A stretch of DNA of 64,000 nt from Nelumbo lutea (lineage: Eukaryota > Streptophyta > Magnoliopsida > Proteales > Nelumbonaceae), in the NCBI GenBank assembly GCA_022828595.1, contig JAKGHH010000001.1, positions 140,077,017 through 140,141,016 of the forward strand, given 5' to 3'. Every line of letters begins with the position of its first letter. Position 1 is the stretch's first letter. The position numbers and the translations under genes are program-made. Below, in pieces: positions 1-11,418 of the stretch. The notes below the pieces were generated by a model, which was not told where the DNA came from, ran no database searches, and saw nothing but the letters and a program-made list of their open reading frames with translations.

Positions 1-140
1 TAGACTTAGGCCCCGAGGCGAGTTAACATAGTAAGGCTATGTGCCCGATCTATTCTCCGCCTGGGTTAGTTAACAGGATGAATTGGGCCTTGGGCTATGC
101 ACCTCGGGTCAGTAAAGCTATTTTCTTTCGTTGATGAGGT

Positions 141-260
141 GCCGAGCTCATCTTTAGCTCAGTATTCTGGCCCTTACAGTGCTGAGGTTCTTGTTAGCTC
201 GGCATTCTGGGCCTTAGGGTGCCGAGGTTTTTGTTAGCTTGGCATTCTGGCCCTTAGGCT
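141..260. repeat. Three ~40-bp tandem units in element 1 linker
   Basis: Units starting near 141, 181 and 221 share GCCGAG/GCTGAG, then TTAGCTCGGCATTCTGG and GGCCCTTAGG. They lie between the integrase stop and the part of the element that is off the window. Element 2 has related text at the same place but with ~105-bp spacing. The rest of 1-295 is non-coding linker. Confidence 0.7.
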
Positions 261-295
261 CTGGTAGTGGCTCATAGCCTACTTAGTTTGATAAT

Positions 296-1445
296 TTATA
301 GGTAATATCGTCTTAAGTTGATGATGTTCCATGTCCGAGGTATCTGTTTACTCTCCAGGGTCTCGAGCTCGTACGCTCCCCCAAGTACTCTCTTTACTCG
401 GCAGGGTCCTTCCCAGTTCGGCCCGAGTTTGCCAATGCCGGGCTCAGGTATCATGATCTTGCGGAGAACCAGGTTGCCAACGCAAAAGTTTCGTTTCTTA
501 ACTCTAGCGTTGTAGTACCGAGCTACCCTTTGTTGGTACGCTGCGGTCTTGATGTATGCGAGGTTCCTCACCTCGTCAAGTAGGTCAAGTAGGTCGAGGT
601 TGGTACGTAGCTCATCGTTATTAGTATTGTCGCTGTATGCTTCCAGCTGAAGTGAGGGGATTTCAATTTCGGTTAGGATGATTGCCTCCGTGCCATAGGT
701 GAGGTTGAAGGGAGTTTCTCCGGTGGCAGTATTCTCTGTAGTTTGGTATGCCCATAGGACGCTGGGCAGCTCGTCTGTCCATAACCCTTTAGCTCGGTCT
801 AGCTTGGCTTTTAGTCCACGGAGGATAGCTCTGTTTGTGACTTCTGACTGACCGTTTGCTTGTGGGTGCGCAACCGACGTGAAGTTTTTCCGGACCCCAT
901 GTCTTGGTACCACTCTTGGAATTTGATGTCCTCAAACTGCTTGCCATTGTCGGAGATCAACACCCGAGGTAGCCCGAAGCAGCACACTATGTTCTTCCAG
1001 AAGAAGTTCTAAACGTTTCAAGTTGTAATGGTTACGAGAGTTTCAGCTTCAACCCACTTGGTGAAATAGTCTACTGCCACTACTATGAACTTCCTTCCTC
1101 CTGTTGCTGGCGGATATGGCCCGAGTAAGTCAATACCCCATTGTGCGAAGGGCCATTGGCTGGTGAGGTATTTGAGGTTGGCGGTGGGCTGGTGGTGAAT
1201 ATTGGCGTGCTTTTGGCACTTCTCGCACTTCCTGATTAGCCCGACGGCGTCTGCTTTCATTGTTGGCCAATAGTACCCCTGTCACAGTGCCTTCTGAGCA
1301 ACGGCCCTGCCCCCAGGTGTCCACCACATAGGCCTTCATGAATGTCGCGGAGTACGTGCTCGGCTTCGGGAGGTTGCAAGTAGTGCAGGTAGGGAGCATG
1401 TAGGATCTTCGGTACAGCCGTCCGTCTATCATGACGTACTTGGCT
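296..1445 (-). pseudogene. Element 1 integrase, frameshifted
   Basis: Integrase joins retrotransposon cDNA to host DNA. The N-terminal zinc-binding part contains KCEKCQKHANIHH (near 1200-1230). The core starts with the GIDLLGPYPPATGG stretch and the VDYFTKWVE segment, and continues through LPRVLISDNGKQFEDIKF and TSVAHPQANGQSEVTNRAI, the usual Ty3/gypsy DD-E core. The C-terminal part ends with ETLESKQIPRTWNIINLRRYYL-like text just before the stop at about 296. The frame is broken near 900-1020: an in-frame stop, and one G apparently lost in the QDMG-VRKNF region. A further break separates it from the upstream RNase H part. It is part of a gag-pol polyprotein. Confidence 0.88.
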
Positions 1446-1447
1446 GC

Positions 1448-2030
1448 CTAGCGCTCCACCCTCCTGGTGGCATTGTGTTCTGCGGGGAGGGTTCCATGTA
1501 GCAAGAAGCTCGCGAGTGGATCAATCCAGCTCGGTTCTGCTTGGGCAACAGGAGCGACCTCCTCTGCTCCCCGGAGAATGCTGGGCCGAGGTAACTCCTC
1601 TATGTACACAATTCTCATGGTGTTGTCACTAGTGCTGGCTAGCCGGGACAGGGCATTGGCCTCAGTGTTCTCTGACCTTGGAATTTGCTTAATGAAGTGT
1701 GACTGGAAGCTAAGCAGTGCCTCTTTTACCTTTGCCAAGTAGGCGATCATAGTTGGCTCACGAGCTCCGTATTCCCCTGTAACTTGGTTGACCACGAGCT
1801 GGGAATCGGTGCAGATAACTATGTGTTTTGTCTTTACCTCTTGTGCTAGGGCTAGCCCGACTATCAACGCCTCGTATTTTGCCTCATTGTTGGATGCCGC
1901 AAATTCGAAGCGTAGCCCGTACTCCAGTTTCGTGCCACTCGGACCATGGAGAACTACACCGGCTCCGCTGCCCTACTGATTTAATGAGCCATCAATGTGA
2001 AGGATCCATGGCTTTTCATCCCAGCTCATG
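1448..2030 (-). pseudogene. Element 1 archaeal-type RNase H (second RNase H)
   Basis: On the minus strand the text runs from WILHIDGSLNQ (catalytic Asp) through a stop near 1975 to ASNNEAKYEAL-like residues, then IVICTDSQLVVNQVTGEY (second Asp) and a C-terminal IPRSENTEANALSRLAS. This is the RVT_3-type RNase H found downstream of the normal RNase H in Tat elements. It would help degrade RNA during reverse transcription. The in-frame stop near 1975 shows it is inactive as a single polyprotein. Confidence 0.8.
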
Positions 2031-2690
2031 CTTGGCCTGACCAGGAGAGATACCAAACTGGGTGTGACCTCACGGGGCTCGGACTCAACCGGCTTGGGAG
2101 CACCGAGCTCACCCGAACTGGGAGCTTTGTGCTCAACCGGGCTGAGGACCTCGGAGTTGAATGTGCATTCTGCAACAAAATCCACCAAGGCTTGGGCTTT
2201 GATAGCAGTTCGTGGCTTGTACAGAAGGTCGTACTCACTAAGTTCGATGGCCCACTTCGTCAATCGACTAGAGACCTCAGGCCTGAGTAATACTTGCCTC
2301 AAGGGTTTGTCGGTGAGGACGATGATGGTATGGGCTTGGACATACGGACGGAGTTTGCGAGCCGCAATGACCAGCGCATAGGCTAGCTTTTCTATCTCTG
2401 GATATCTCATTTCTGCTCCTTGCATTATTTTACTAACATAGTAGATGGGTTGTTGGACCCGATCTGTTTTCTTTACCAGTACTGAACTGACCACTGCCGA
2501 GAGGTACAGTTCTAAAACATCGCCCTCTTCAGGTCGGGTCAAGACTGGAACATTGGCGAGGTATCTTTTGAGCTCATCAAACGCGAGTTGGCATCTCGGG
2601 TTCCACTCGAACCCTTTGCTTTTCATTACCTTGAAGAAGGGTAGGCAGTGGTCTGCTGACTTAGACATGAAACGACTCAGAGCGGCTATT
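2031..2690 (-). pseudogene. Element 1 RT-linked RNase H domain and tether
   Basis: An open stretch of about 230 codons follows the RT thumb. Recognisable text includes QLAFDELKRYLANVPVL (the RT/RNase H connection seen in gypsy pols), LELYLSAVVSSVLV, PIYYVSKIMQGAEMRYPEIEKLAYALV and VLTDKPLRQVLLRPEVSSRL. This is the usual gypsy RNase H-like domain. The classic catalytic acidic residues look partly degenerate, as is common for this tether domain in Tat elements. The reading frame is open here but breaks at both ends. Confidence 0.8.
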
Positions 2691-2699
2691 CTGCCATTC

Positions 2700-3530
2700 A
2701 GCCTCTAAACCTCTTTCACTTTTCGAGGTGGTCTCATATATATGATGGCTTTTATCTTATCCGAGTTGGCCTCGATATCACGCCGGTTGACGATGTACCC
2801 TAGGAACTTACCCGAGGTGACACCGAAGACACACTTGTTTGGGTTTAGTTTCATGCTAAATTGACGTAGAATTTGAAAGACAGAATGTAAGTCTTGTATT
2901 AATTCATGCGAAAGCTGTGTCATGACGACCATGTCGTCTACATAACATTCTATTTTTGTGCCGATTAAGGGCTGAAACGGCTTATTCACAAGCCTTTGAA
3001 AGGTTGCCCCAGCATTTTTTCAGTCCGAAGGGCATAACCTTATAGCAGTACAGGCCGAACTCGGTTATGAAGGCAATTTTTTCCTCGTCGGATGGGTCCA
3101 TCCTGATTTGGTTGTAGCCCGAGTAGGCATCCAGGAAGCTTAGCAACTCGTGTCCTGAGGTCCCGTCTACTAGGTGGTCAATCCTGGGGAGGGGTAGCAA
3201 TCTTTTGGGAAAGCTCGGTTCAGGTCGGTGTAGTCGACACACATGCGCCACTTGCCATTTGCCTTTTTTACCAGAACGGGGTTGGCTACCCAGCTCGGGT
3301 AATGAACCCTCATGAAGTCTGCTGCAAAGAGCTACTTGACCTCCTCATCGATCGCCCTCCAGCGTTTTGGGGCTAGGTTGTGTTTCTTTTGTATAATGGG
3401 CCTAACTACAGGGTTAGTATTCAGCTTGTGAGTTATAAGCTTTGGGTCTATGCCGGGCATTTCTGCAGCGGACCAAGCAAAAACATCTAAGTTATTGAGT
3501 AAGAAGCGTACCAGTTCAGATCGCAAGGGT
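2700..3530 (-). pseudogene. Element 1 reverse transcriptase, frameshifted
   Basis: The RT copies element RNA into DNA. Visible motifs on the minus strand are the finger region with NTNPVVRPI.QKK, the palm segment FLDAYSGYNQIRMDPSDEEKIAFITEFGLYCYKVMPFGLKK, and the active site ECYVDDMVV (YVDD box) near 2930-2950, followed by FQILRQFSMKLNPNKCVFGV. Frame breaks occur near 2985, 3240 and 3330. In the 3240-3330 stretch the text still reads as the expected YPSWVANPVLVKK-type segment in another frame. Homologous to the element 2 RT at 27631-28500. Confidence 0.88.
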
Positions 3531-3639
3531 TCTTCCAGGGATGCTCCGACGTGAAGTGATCTGGCGGGGTCTTTTGTCGAGACAGGGATGGGAACAGTTT
3601 CCTCTGTTCTGTTCTACTGGTCGCTCCAGTTCGAGGTCG

Positions 3640-4230
3640 CCGGTTACCTTGGCCTTTACCTTGAGGGCGGCAACGTAGCACTACGGAACTCGACCTGGTC
3701 GCCCCGCACTACCCCGATGCCGAAGTCCGTTGAGAACTTCATGGCCAAATAGTAAGTTGACACCACGGCTTTTAAAGCGTGGGTGATCGGCCGACCTACA
3801 ATGGCATTGTAGGGGGAGGGGGTCGCGACCACCAAGAAATCATTACTAAGTCTTACCGTGCTAGGCCACGTGCCGACTTCCACAGGTACTGTGACCTTTC
3901 CCAGGGGTCTGACCTCTTCTCCGTTGAAACCGACCAGCGGGGTGTTCGTGGGCTTCAAGTCACTCTCTCGGAACTAGAGCTTGTTGAAGGCCGCTTTAAA
4001 AAGGATGTCTGCCGAACTGCCAGAGTCAATGAGTACCCGTCGGACTTCGAAGTCGTTGATCTTCATCTTTATGACAAGTGCGTCGCCATGGGGGTAGTGA
4101 ACCTCGCATGCATCGTCTTTGGTGAAGAATATGGGGTATTCCGTCCTAGGCCGCTTTGGGGGATTTTGTTCTTCTCTGGCGGCCTCCCGGGTTGATCCTC
4201 CAACGATCACGTGGATTGTTCCCCGAACTA
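3640..4230 (-). pseudogene. Element 1 aspartic protease
   Basis: The gypsy protease core is visible as DFEVRRVLIDSGSSADILFKAAF (DSG active site near 4020), followed by NTPLVGFNGEEVRPLGKVTVPVEVG and SPYNAIVGRPITHAL (flap and second-half motif). It would process the gag-pol polyprotein. The frame shifts near 3960, just after the DSG segment. The region 3530-3640 up to the RT fingers is linker with stops in all frames. Confidence 0.82.
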
Positions 4231-5998
4231 TTCTTTCCTTCGGGGGTTGCTTCTGCGGTTCGGCTGACCGGCTGCTGGACTCGGGAGCGTCTCTACTGTG
4301 CTCTCCCTGCTGTACAAAATTTCGTAGGTACCCGCGATGGATAAGCTCCTCTATCTCATCGTGGAGATTATTACAATGCTCAGTGCTATGACTATTGTCC
4401 CTATGGAAGCTGCAGTACAAGTTTTTATTATTCTCGTTCGGGTTTCCCTTCATACGAGGTGGCCACTTCACATACGGGGCATCTTTGATCGTCATTAAGA
4501 TCTTGTCCCACTTTGCGTTTAAGGGCGTGTAGTCCGCTCGATCTGCTAAGGGTGCTCAGAATGGCTTGCTTGGCTTCGGCCCCCGAGCTGGGTCTCTCTT
4601 TCTCCTGTCATCTGAGTCAGAGGGCTCGCCTTCCCTCTTTCTTTTTTTGATCCTACCTTCAGTCCTTTGGTTGATCTCCTCCTTTATTCTTATGAATTTG
4701 TCTGCGAGCTTGAGGAACTCGGCTACGGTCGCGGGCTGGTTGACTATCATGTGCCACCTGAACTCCTTGTGTGTCACGCCCCTCTTGGTTGCCGCGACCT
4801 GTATCGCGGGGTCTAGGCGCGGTATCTACAAGCACGCGTCATTAAACCGCTTGATATAGCCTCAGATGGACTCTCCTTCTCTCTGGACTATTCCGAGGAG
4901 GCTTTCTTCGGTTTGGGGGCACTGCTTGCTGGTAACAAAGTGCGCGGTGAAAACCTGCATGAACTGGGTCCAGCTTCTTATCGATCCGGGGGCCAGGTTC
5001 CTGTACCAGGTGCGGGCGACTCCCCTAAAGGTGGTAGTGAATGCCACACACATGCAGGACTCGTTGGCCCTCGCTAGGTGCATTTGGGACTGAAAAGCAT
5101 CGACGTGGTCATTGGGGTCAAAGGACCCATCATACTTGTCTAGGGGAGGAAGTTTGAAATCTTTGGGCATGAGAACTGCAAGGAGTTCTGATAACAGGGG
5201 GAAGGAACTGAAAGAATAGGGGCAACTTTTACCTCAAAGCTCGGGCATTACACGGGTGGTAGTTCGGCGACTTCGTGGGCGTCTTCGCTGCTGAGAAGGC
5301 CTGGTATTAGCGATGCTTGCCTCGGTATTGCTGAGCTCGATCGGCCCGAACTACTGGTAGTCCGCGGCTAGGACGTCGAACTATTTCTCTGTGAGTGGGA
5401 GCTCGAACTTAGAGTACCGAGGTGCTGACTTGATTGGCAAGGAGGTTCCTGATCCGCTGGCGAGCTGCGAGGCAGGGGTAACTAGTCTTTCCCTCCTGCT
5501 CGAGGATGAGGCCTGGCTCTTGGAGGGGTTCTAGAGTTGGGAGGCTTCTCCTCGGTGAAGGTGCCTGCCCTGAGGGGAGGGCTTGACCGGCTTCGGAGTA
5601 GGGTGCCGGGGCGGGAGTTGTGGTTGGTTCAGAGGCAGTTGGGGGAATTGCTATTGATAGTGGCACAGAGAAATGTGGTGCAGTACTTGCTACTAATGGT
5701 GCTGATGTTGCTAGAACTGCTGCATTTGGGCTTGCATTGCCCGCATGCACTGCATCAAGCCATCAAGCTGGTTCTGATTAGTCGCTAGAGGGACAGCGGC
5801 CGGTTTGGCAAAGGTTGTCTCGATAGGGAGGGGAAGGGGACCATTGACAGGTGCCACCATGTTTGGTGCATTGAGGCTAGGGATTCCGTCCGTCGAGAGG
5901 GGGACGGTGAACTGTCCTATGCATATAGTGGCAGGCTGGGGGTGTTCCCCTACAACATTCAAGTCGACATCGTGCCTGTTGCTACTAGAAGAAGCCAT
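4231..5998 (-). pseudogene. Element 1 gag, frameshifted
   Basis: Gag forms the particle. The likely start is the ATG at 5996-5998 (MASSSSNRHDVDLN), chosen because element 2 has the matching start MASSSNAGHGVSQ at 31117, at the same short distance from the primer-binding site. Next come CIGQFTVPLS.DGIPSLN and LMQCMRAMQAQM, a proline/alanine-rich linker, then the retrotransposon gag domain with LPPLDKYDGSFDPNDHVDAF and TFRGVARTWYRNLAPGSI (near 4900-5170). The C-terminal part has CSFHRDNSHSTEHC, a zinc-knuckle-like spacing. Frame breaks occur near 5400, 5200, 4860 and 4540. Confidence 0.85.
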
Positions 5999-6060
5999 GG
6001 AAGCTGAGGTTTCTTTGAGAAAGAGAGAGTTAAAGGTTAGGGGAGGCTTTTTGAAGTTTT

Positions 6061-6076
6061 CCCGCAGACGGCGCCA
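6061..6076 (-). other. Primer-binding site of element 1
   Basis: Minus-strand TGGCGCCGTCTGCGGG begins two bases after the LTR end. TGGCGCC is a common plant Ty3/gypsy primer-binding start. I do not assign the tRNA. It fixes the orientation and the inner LTR boundary. Confidence 0.8.
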
Positions 6077-6344
6077 AATGATAGTGCGCGATCCGGTCGA
6101 TCCTAGTTGCTGGTTACCTCGCCTCTGATGGAATTGGAGGTGCGTGAAACAAGGAAGAAAATGGAGACTTCCAGGGAGGAACCCGGTTGAAACACTCCGA
6201 AGCTCAAGTTAGTGCTCTTGAGAAGGCAAGGGAAATAAAGAACTTCAAGACCAGAAAGCACAAGAATCACATACCTCCTTCTTTAGGAGATGGGGGCCTT
6301 TTATAATCACCCTGTACACTCACTCCCATATCGGACATCATTAC

Positions 6345-6440
6345 CTCCGCCAGATCGGGTGTCATCATCCCTGCCAGACGCCAGTTCGGGTGTCATAACC
6401 TCTATCAGTTGCCAGTTCGGGTGTCATAACCTCTGCTAGT
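6345..6440. repeat. 33-bp minisatellite in element 1 LTR (continues at 8161-8225)
   Basis: The unit contains GCCAGTTCGGGTGTCATAACC and repeats about every 33 bp. There are roughly three degenerate units before the nested insertion and two after it. The solo LTR landed inside this array. Confidence 0.75.
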
Positions 6441-8160
6441 TGATGAACTTACAATTTATCTATATTTTTATGAGGTTTTTGCATTAAATTTTTTGCCGGT
6501 TTAATTAAAATTTTCCCTATTTTCAGCTTAATTGCAATAAAGATTTCAGGGGCAGCCAATTCGAGAAAAAGAAGGCAAAAGCAAGAAAAGAAAGCCCAAA
6601 ATTTATCAAGTTCATCCCAGCCCAGCCTTGAGAGCAGGGGAGTTTTCATTTGGCCAAATAGTGCAAGCTAACTCTTTGGAAAACTCAAGGGAAGAAGCCT
6701 AGCAAGAAGGAAATTTTGGCCTAGCCCAGTTTCGGCCCAAAGAATAGCCTAGAGTACAGCCTACATGTGCTCAAAAACAAGCTAAGTTGCAGCCCAAATA
6801 GCAGCCTAAAGGGAGCTAGGGGCGGCAACTCCTAGAAGTTTCTTGAAGAGAAGGAGGGAGCACTCTAGAAGGTTCATGAGGGGTGTAATACACCCAATTC
6901 TAGAGACTTCAAGAAGAGGCAAGAGCTTCCTTGAAAGCCTATATAAGGAGGCCTCTAGAGGGGGGAAAGGGGTTCAAAACATCTGATTTCAAACTCTCCT
7001 AGAGCTCTTGTTCTAAGAAAGAAGAAGAGAGAGAGAGAGATAGGCGCAAGAGAGGAGAAGAGAGGAGAAGAGAGGAGAAACAAGCAGCTTCAAGAGAAGA
7101 AGAAGCTGAATTCGAAGGGGGAGAAAGCAATTGGAGATCAAGGTTTCATCCTCACTTGATTTCTGCACAATTTGGTAATCGAATTCAGCTATGATTTATG
7201 TAATTTCTCCATCAAATTTTCCTTTCTTGCTGTAATCAAAGCATGTTTTATGTGAATTCAATTCTGTAATTTTTTTTTCTAAGTTCATTCGAATAAAGTA
7301 GATTCAACCTTGAAGTTTCTTGTTTGGAATTTCAATTGTGGATTGTTAGCCGAACTGCTAGTCTAAAATCTCATATCTGAAATTTCAGATCATGAATTTA
7401 CAAGGTCTGAATTGCTATTTTCCAATCTCAGATCTGTAAATTCAGATCATGAAATAGTGAGATCCGAACTGCTATTCTTTAAAATCAGATCTGTGATTTC
7501 AGATAATGAACTTGTAATACTTGAATTACTTGATAAAGAATTCTGGTAGCTTTAATTCAGTCTGGCCGAATTGTTCCTCTTTCTTGGAATTCCTAGAGTA
7601 CTTGAGAAAGACTCTAAGAATTCAAATATGCCAATCAAGAACCGAATTGAGTGCAAGGTTAGAGATAACTTGCATGATTCGGTTGGTGTTCATTCAGCTG
7701 AGTTGATGATCATCCAGCTGAAATGAAGTTCTAGAATTGCTAGATCTGAATGCATGCATGGGGATTAGATTCTTGCTAGAGATAGAAAAACCGTCACTCA
7801 TGCATAGGTTGAACATGTGCTCGAAGGATGTTGTTCATTGCTTTGGGATTTCACCAAACCAAGGCTGAATCCTATTCTACCCAAATTGCCTAGAAAACTA
7901 GTTGCTGAATTTATTTTTCTATGCATCTTTAACTTGTCTCCTCACTTGCATACAAGGTGTTTGTTCCAATGTGTTAGAAATAACTTTGTAGTTTTAATTT
8001 TAGTTTTTCATTACTTTTACATTTCAGCTTATCAGATAACAATAGACAGATTTATTACTAATAGTTGCTACATAAGTCATCGTGGGAACGATACTCTACT
8101 CACTACTCTATTACTTGAGTGGCTAGTGCACTTGCTAGTGTCACAATGAGCCACACATCA
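6441..8160 (+). mobile_element. Solo LTR, Athila-like Ty3/gypsy
   Basis: A 1720-bp block beginning TGATGAACTT and ending CACACATCA (5-bp inverted ends TGATG/CATCA) interrupts the element 1 LTR. It is flanked by CTAGT (6436-6440) and CTAGA (8161-8165), a 5-bp target duplication with one mismatch. It carries a TATA box (TATATAAGG, 6940-6948) followed by a purine-rich leader. Its 3' end has the GGGAACGATACTC... ATTACTTGAG... GCACTTGC text I associate with Athila-type plant LTRs. No internal region is present, so it is a solo LTR left by recombination. The lineage call is from memory of the LTR end; the boundaries are seen directly. Confidence 0.82.
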
Positions 8161-8749
8161 CTAGATGCCAGTTCGGGTGTCATAACCGCTGCCAGTTGCT
8201 AGTTCGGGTGTCATAACCGCCACTATCTTCCTTGTCAGGGCAGCTGTCATGTGTCAGACCCCTAATCAGTCAAGTGCACCGCCACCATGTACGGGCTTCT
8301 TGGGCATCAGATATGGTTGTTCAGTCAGGTGACTTGGAGCCAAAGTGATGTGCGAGGTGAAGTCTTGAGCTCAGATAGAAGTGTGGCCCGAACTGCCCCT
8401 GGGGCAGTTTGGGTCTTTGCCTTTTGTGCTTTTTGTAAGGCTCAGGACCTTGAAGGGAGAGCTCAGGTTCCTCCTTGCGGAGCTCGGGTTGTGGGTTCCT
8501 TTTTTGGGGGAGCTTGGGACTCCTTTTCTCAGAGCTCGGGTTGTGGGCCCGCTGTCGTGCCGATCTGGTACTTCTGCCAGGTCACCCTGGTTGCTTCCAC
8601 GTGTCGCATGGCCAAGGGGTCGGGCCAAATCTCCCTCCATCATGTGGTATCCTATCAAAATGGGTTTCTGGATTACCCTAAGATTAGGAGATAGAGAATG
8701 AGTTAAAAGTGGAGTGGAGTTGTTTCAAATCTATATATATACTTATTAT

Positions 8750-8824
8750 GGAATGGGTGCTCTCTGCACTCAGGAAATGGAATCTACTCGTGTGAGTAGA
8801 TCCCACGTGCTAGCACCCATTTCC
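8750..8824. repeat. Nested inverted repeat (hairpin)
   Basis: Outer arms GGAATGGGTGCT and AGCACCCATTTCC are complementary with one bulge. An inner perfect arm pair ATCTACTC/GAGTAGAT has a 4-nt loop. It lies about 110 bp outside the LTR of element 1. It could be a tiny MITE. Confidence 0.5.
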
Positions 8825-9410
8825 ATCAATTAATTATTAATTAATAATAATAATAATAGTTACTAATTAATTATTAACTAATAACAATAATTATTAATTA
8901 ATTACAGTAATTAATAGTGTAATTATATAATTACTATAATAATAGTTAATGATTATTACAATACCTAATTAATTACTTATTAATAACAATAATTACTAAT
9001 TAATTACAGTAACAATAATTACTGATTATTATAGTAATTTAATAAATATATAATTAACGATTATAATTAATAATTACTGTTATTATAAATATTGTTAATA
9101 AATAGACATTTACTTAAATTTTACTTTAAATTAAAATTATAAATACTGTTAATAAATATAGTAATTATTGTTATATTCAAAATAGTTAAAAATGTTATTA
9201 AAAGTATTGTTATTGATTATTTAAATACTAATAAATACTATTAATTTAATTTAATTTTGGTAATTATTAATGTAATGAATATTGTTAATAAATCCTATTC
9301 ATAAATTTAATAATTATTGTTATATTAAAAATAACTAAATAATATTATTAAAACTATCATTAATGATTATTTAATTAAATAGTATAATTACTTACTATTA
9401 TTGATAAATG
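8825..9410. other. AT-rich spacer
   Basis: Low-complexity TTAATTA/ATAATAATT text with no gene-like frame. Confidence 0.7.
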
Positions 9411-10605
9411 TGTTCTAACAACCGACGGTTCGAATGGAGGGCCCATTCTAACAAAAAAAATTACAAGCAAAAAATTACAGAACCATTCTAGCCACCGATT
9501 TTCGGGTTGATGGTCAATCATCTGGTTTGAATGGATAGTCTATTCTGACAACAAAAATTATAGGAAAAAAATTGAGTTTGTGAGGTCCATTAAGTAGTAT
9601 CATATGTGTTATGTCATTTGAGGGTGTGACTCATACAACCGTTGGCCACCGGTTTTTGGATCAATGGCTCGACCGTTCGATTCGAATAGACGACCCAATC
9701 TGACAACAAAAAATTATAAGGAAAAATTTATGGAACTGTTTTAGCCACCAGTTTTTAGGTCAGTGGTTTGATTGTCCGGTTCGAATGGACACTACATTCT
9801 GACAACAAAACTTACAGGCAAAAATTTGAGTGTGTGAGGTCCATTGAACAGTATCATACATGTTATGTCATTCGAGCGTGTGACTCATATGACCCAAAAA
9901 TGGAACCATTCCGGCCATCGGTTTTTGGGTCAATGATTTGATTGTCCGATTCGAACGGATGACCCGTTCTGACAACAAAAATAAAAAAAATAAAAATAAG
10001 CCAAAAACCATTGAACGGGTCAATGGGTTGATGGTTTGACCACTTAGGCCAATGGGTCATTGATTGATTCAATGGTTTTTGGCCATGGACCAGGATTGGG
10101 GTAAAACGGAACTGGTTGCTTGGACAGTTTCTAAGACAACAAAATTTACATGCAAAAAATTGAATGTGTGAGGCCCATTAAGCATTACCATACGTGTTAT
10201 GTCATTTGAGCATGTGACTATACCACCTGAAAATAGAATTGTTCTAGCCACTATTTTTTGGGTCAACGGTTTGACTGTTCAGTTCAAATAGATGGCCCGT
10301 TTTGATAATAGAAATAAAAAAAATAAAAAAACTACCAAAAATCATTAAATGGGTCAACGGTTTGACCACCCAGGTCAATGTATCGTTGATTGATTCAACA
10401 ATTTTTGGCTACGGACCGAGATTAGGATAAAATGGAACTGGTTGCCTGGATGGCTGATTAAAAAAATAAAAAAAGCCAAAAACCATTGAACATGTCAACA
10501 GGTCAATGGTTCGACTGCTTAGGTTAATGGGTCATTGATCGATTCAACGATTTTTGGCCAAGGACCGAGTCAACGGGTTGATGAATCGACGGTTCCATCC
10601 CAACC
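9411..10605. repeat. Degenerate tandem repeat array
   Basis: A module recurs about five times: GCCACCGGTTTTTGGGTCAA-like text, then GTTCGAATGGAC, then TTCTGACAACAAAAATTA, then in some copies GTGAGGTCCATT..GTATCAT..TGTTATGTCATT. Spacing varies from about 130 to 260 bp and copies are strongly diverged. Non-coding. Related GGTTGACC/GGTTTGAC text appears elsewhere in the window. Confidence 0.65.
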
Positions 10606-11418
10606 CCTATAAAGTAGGGCCCCTCCGCTAGTGTTTTTTTGAAATTAGGAATTTGGAAGGCAGTGAAAACTGAGAACAAAATTGAAAAAAAAAATCCCAT
10701 TCATTTATTCATGGATTCAACATCATTTGTGCAGTGTTCTAATCTCGTAATGGAACAGTTTTTATAACCAAAAGAGGGAGAGTGAGGGAACAAGAATGAG
10801 AAAGAGACAAATAAAAATGATCATTGGTGGGTTTATAACCAAGGGTAATTTGGCTGATAAAAAATAAAGTTTTCCCCGGCTTACTATTTTGAGTTTGCTA
10901 ATATACCAAAGTTTGTCATTTTTTTATGTAAAATGACCTAATTAAATTAATCTAAGTTTGAACTCTAGGTTTAAGACTTCAAGTTGGGCTTTGGATGATC
11001 CTCAACCTGATCCAATCTCCAAGTTTCACCCTTAAATGCAATGTGACATTCGTAATTAGATAAAACCAAACCGAGCACAAGAAATGCATGAATTATTTTC
11101 GTGTTTTTAATTATTTTTATATGAAATTTATTCTCACACCCCAAACGTATTAACAATTTTTACAGTTGCCCAGTCTAGCTCGGCCGACACCTCTAGCGCA
11201 ATAATATTTGTCTAGGCCTAGGACTAGGATTGATTTACTTGTGTTAATTATAAAACTATGATTTTTTTACAAATTAACATTTTTATTTAATTTTAATATA
11301 TTATAAAAGATATATAATGGTTTTTATCAATATATTAATATAAAATTTTTTTTCTAAATGTACATATATATAATTTTCAAGTAAGCTTAGGGGTTACTTA
11401 GCTTGGGCCTTACCTGTA
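10606..11418. other. Spacer, nothing recognised
   Basis: AT-rich unique-looking DNA. No coding frame with recognisable content on either strand. Confidence 0.6.

Larger units (their letters stand above)
1..8642 (-). mobile_element. Ty3/gypsy LTR retrotransposon, Tat-like (element 1), left part outside window
   Basis: Read on the minus strand the order is 5' LTR (8642-6079), primer-binding site, gag, protease, RT, RNase H, a second archaeal-type RNase H, integrase, then linker repeats at the window edge. The order RT before integrase is Ty3/gypsy. The extra RNase H domain, with a DGS motif and a CTDSQLVV motif, is typical of the Tat lineage. The coding region has several frameshifts and stops, so it is not autonomous now. 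The 3' LTR lies left of base 1. Element 2 at 21093-32121 is a close relative: gag, RT and integrase align almost residue for residue, but the LTR interiors differ more. Confidence 0.9.
6079..8642 (-). mobile_element. 5' LTR of element 1, split by a nested solo LTR
   Basis: The LTR runs 6079-6440 and resumes at 8161-8642, about 840 bp when the insert is left out. It starts TGATAGTGCGCGATCC on the plus strand and ends CCAAATCTCCCTCCATCA. The element 2 LTR has the same kind of ends (TGATGCGGCACGATCC and CAAATCATCCTCCATCA), which defines both boundaries. Minus-strand TTATAAAAGGCCCC near 6296-6308 is a plausible TATA box. Open frames inside 8287-8701 are chance frames in LTR DNA. Confidence 0.82.

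Noticed and set aside
8287..8701. Four overlapping open frames of 68-135 codons
   Set aside because: They lie within the element 1 LTR, on both strands, have no recognisable family, and end at the LTR boundary region.
9411..10605. Possible CRISPR-like array
   Set aside because: Repeats are long, unequal and diverged, and this is plant nuclear DNA.
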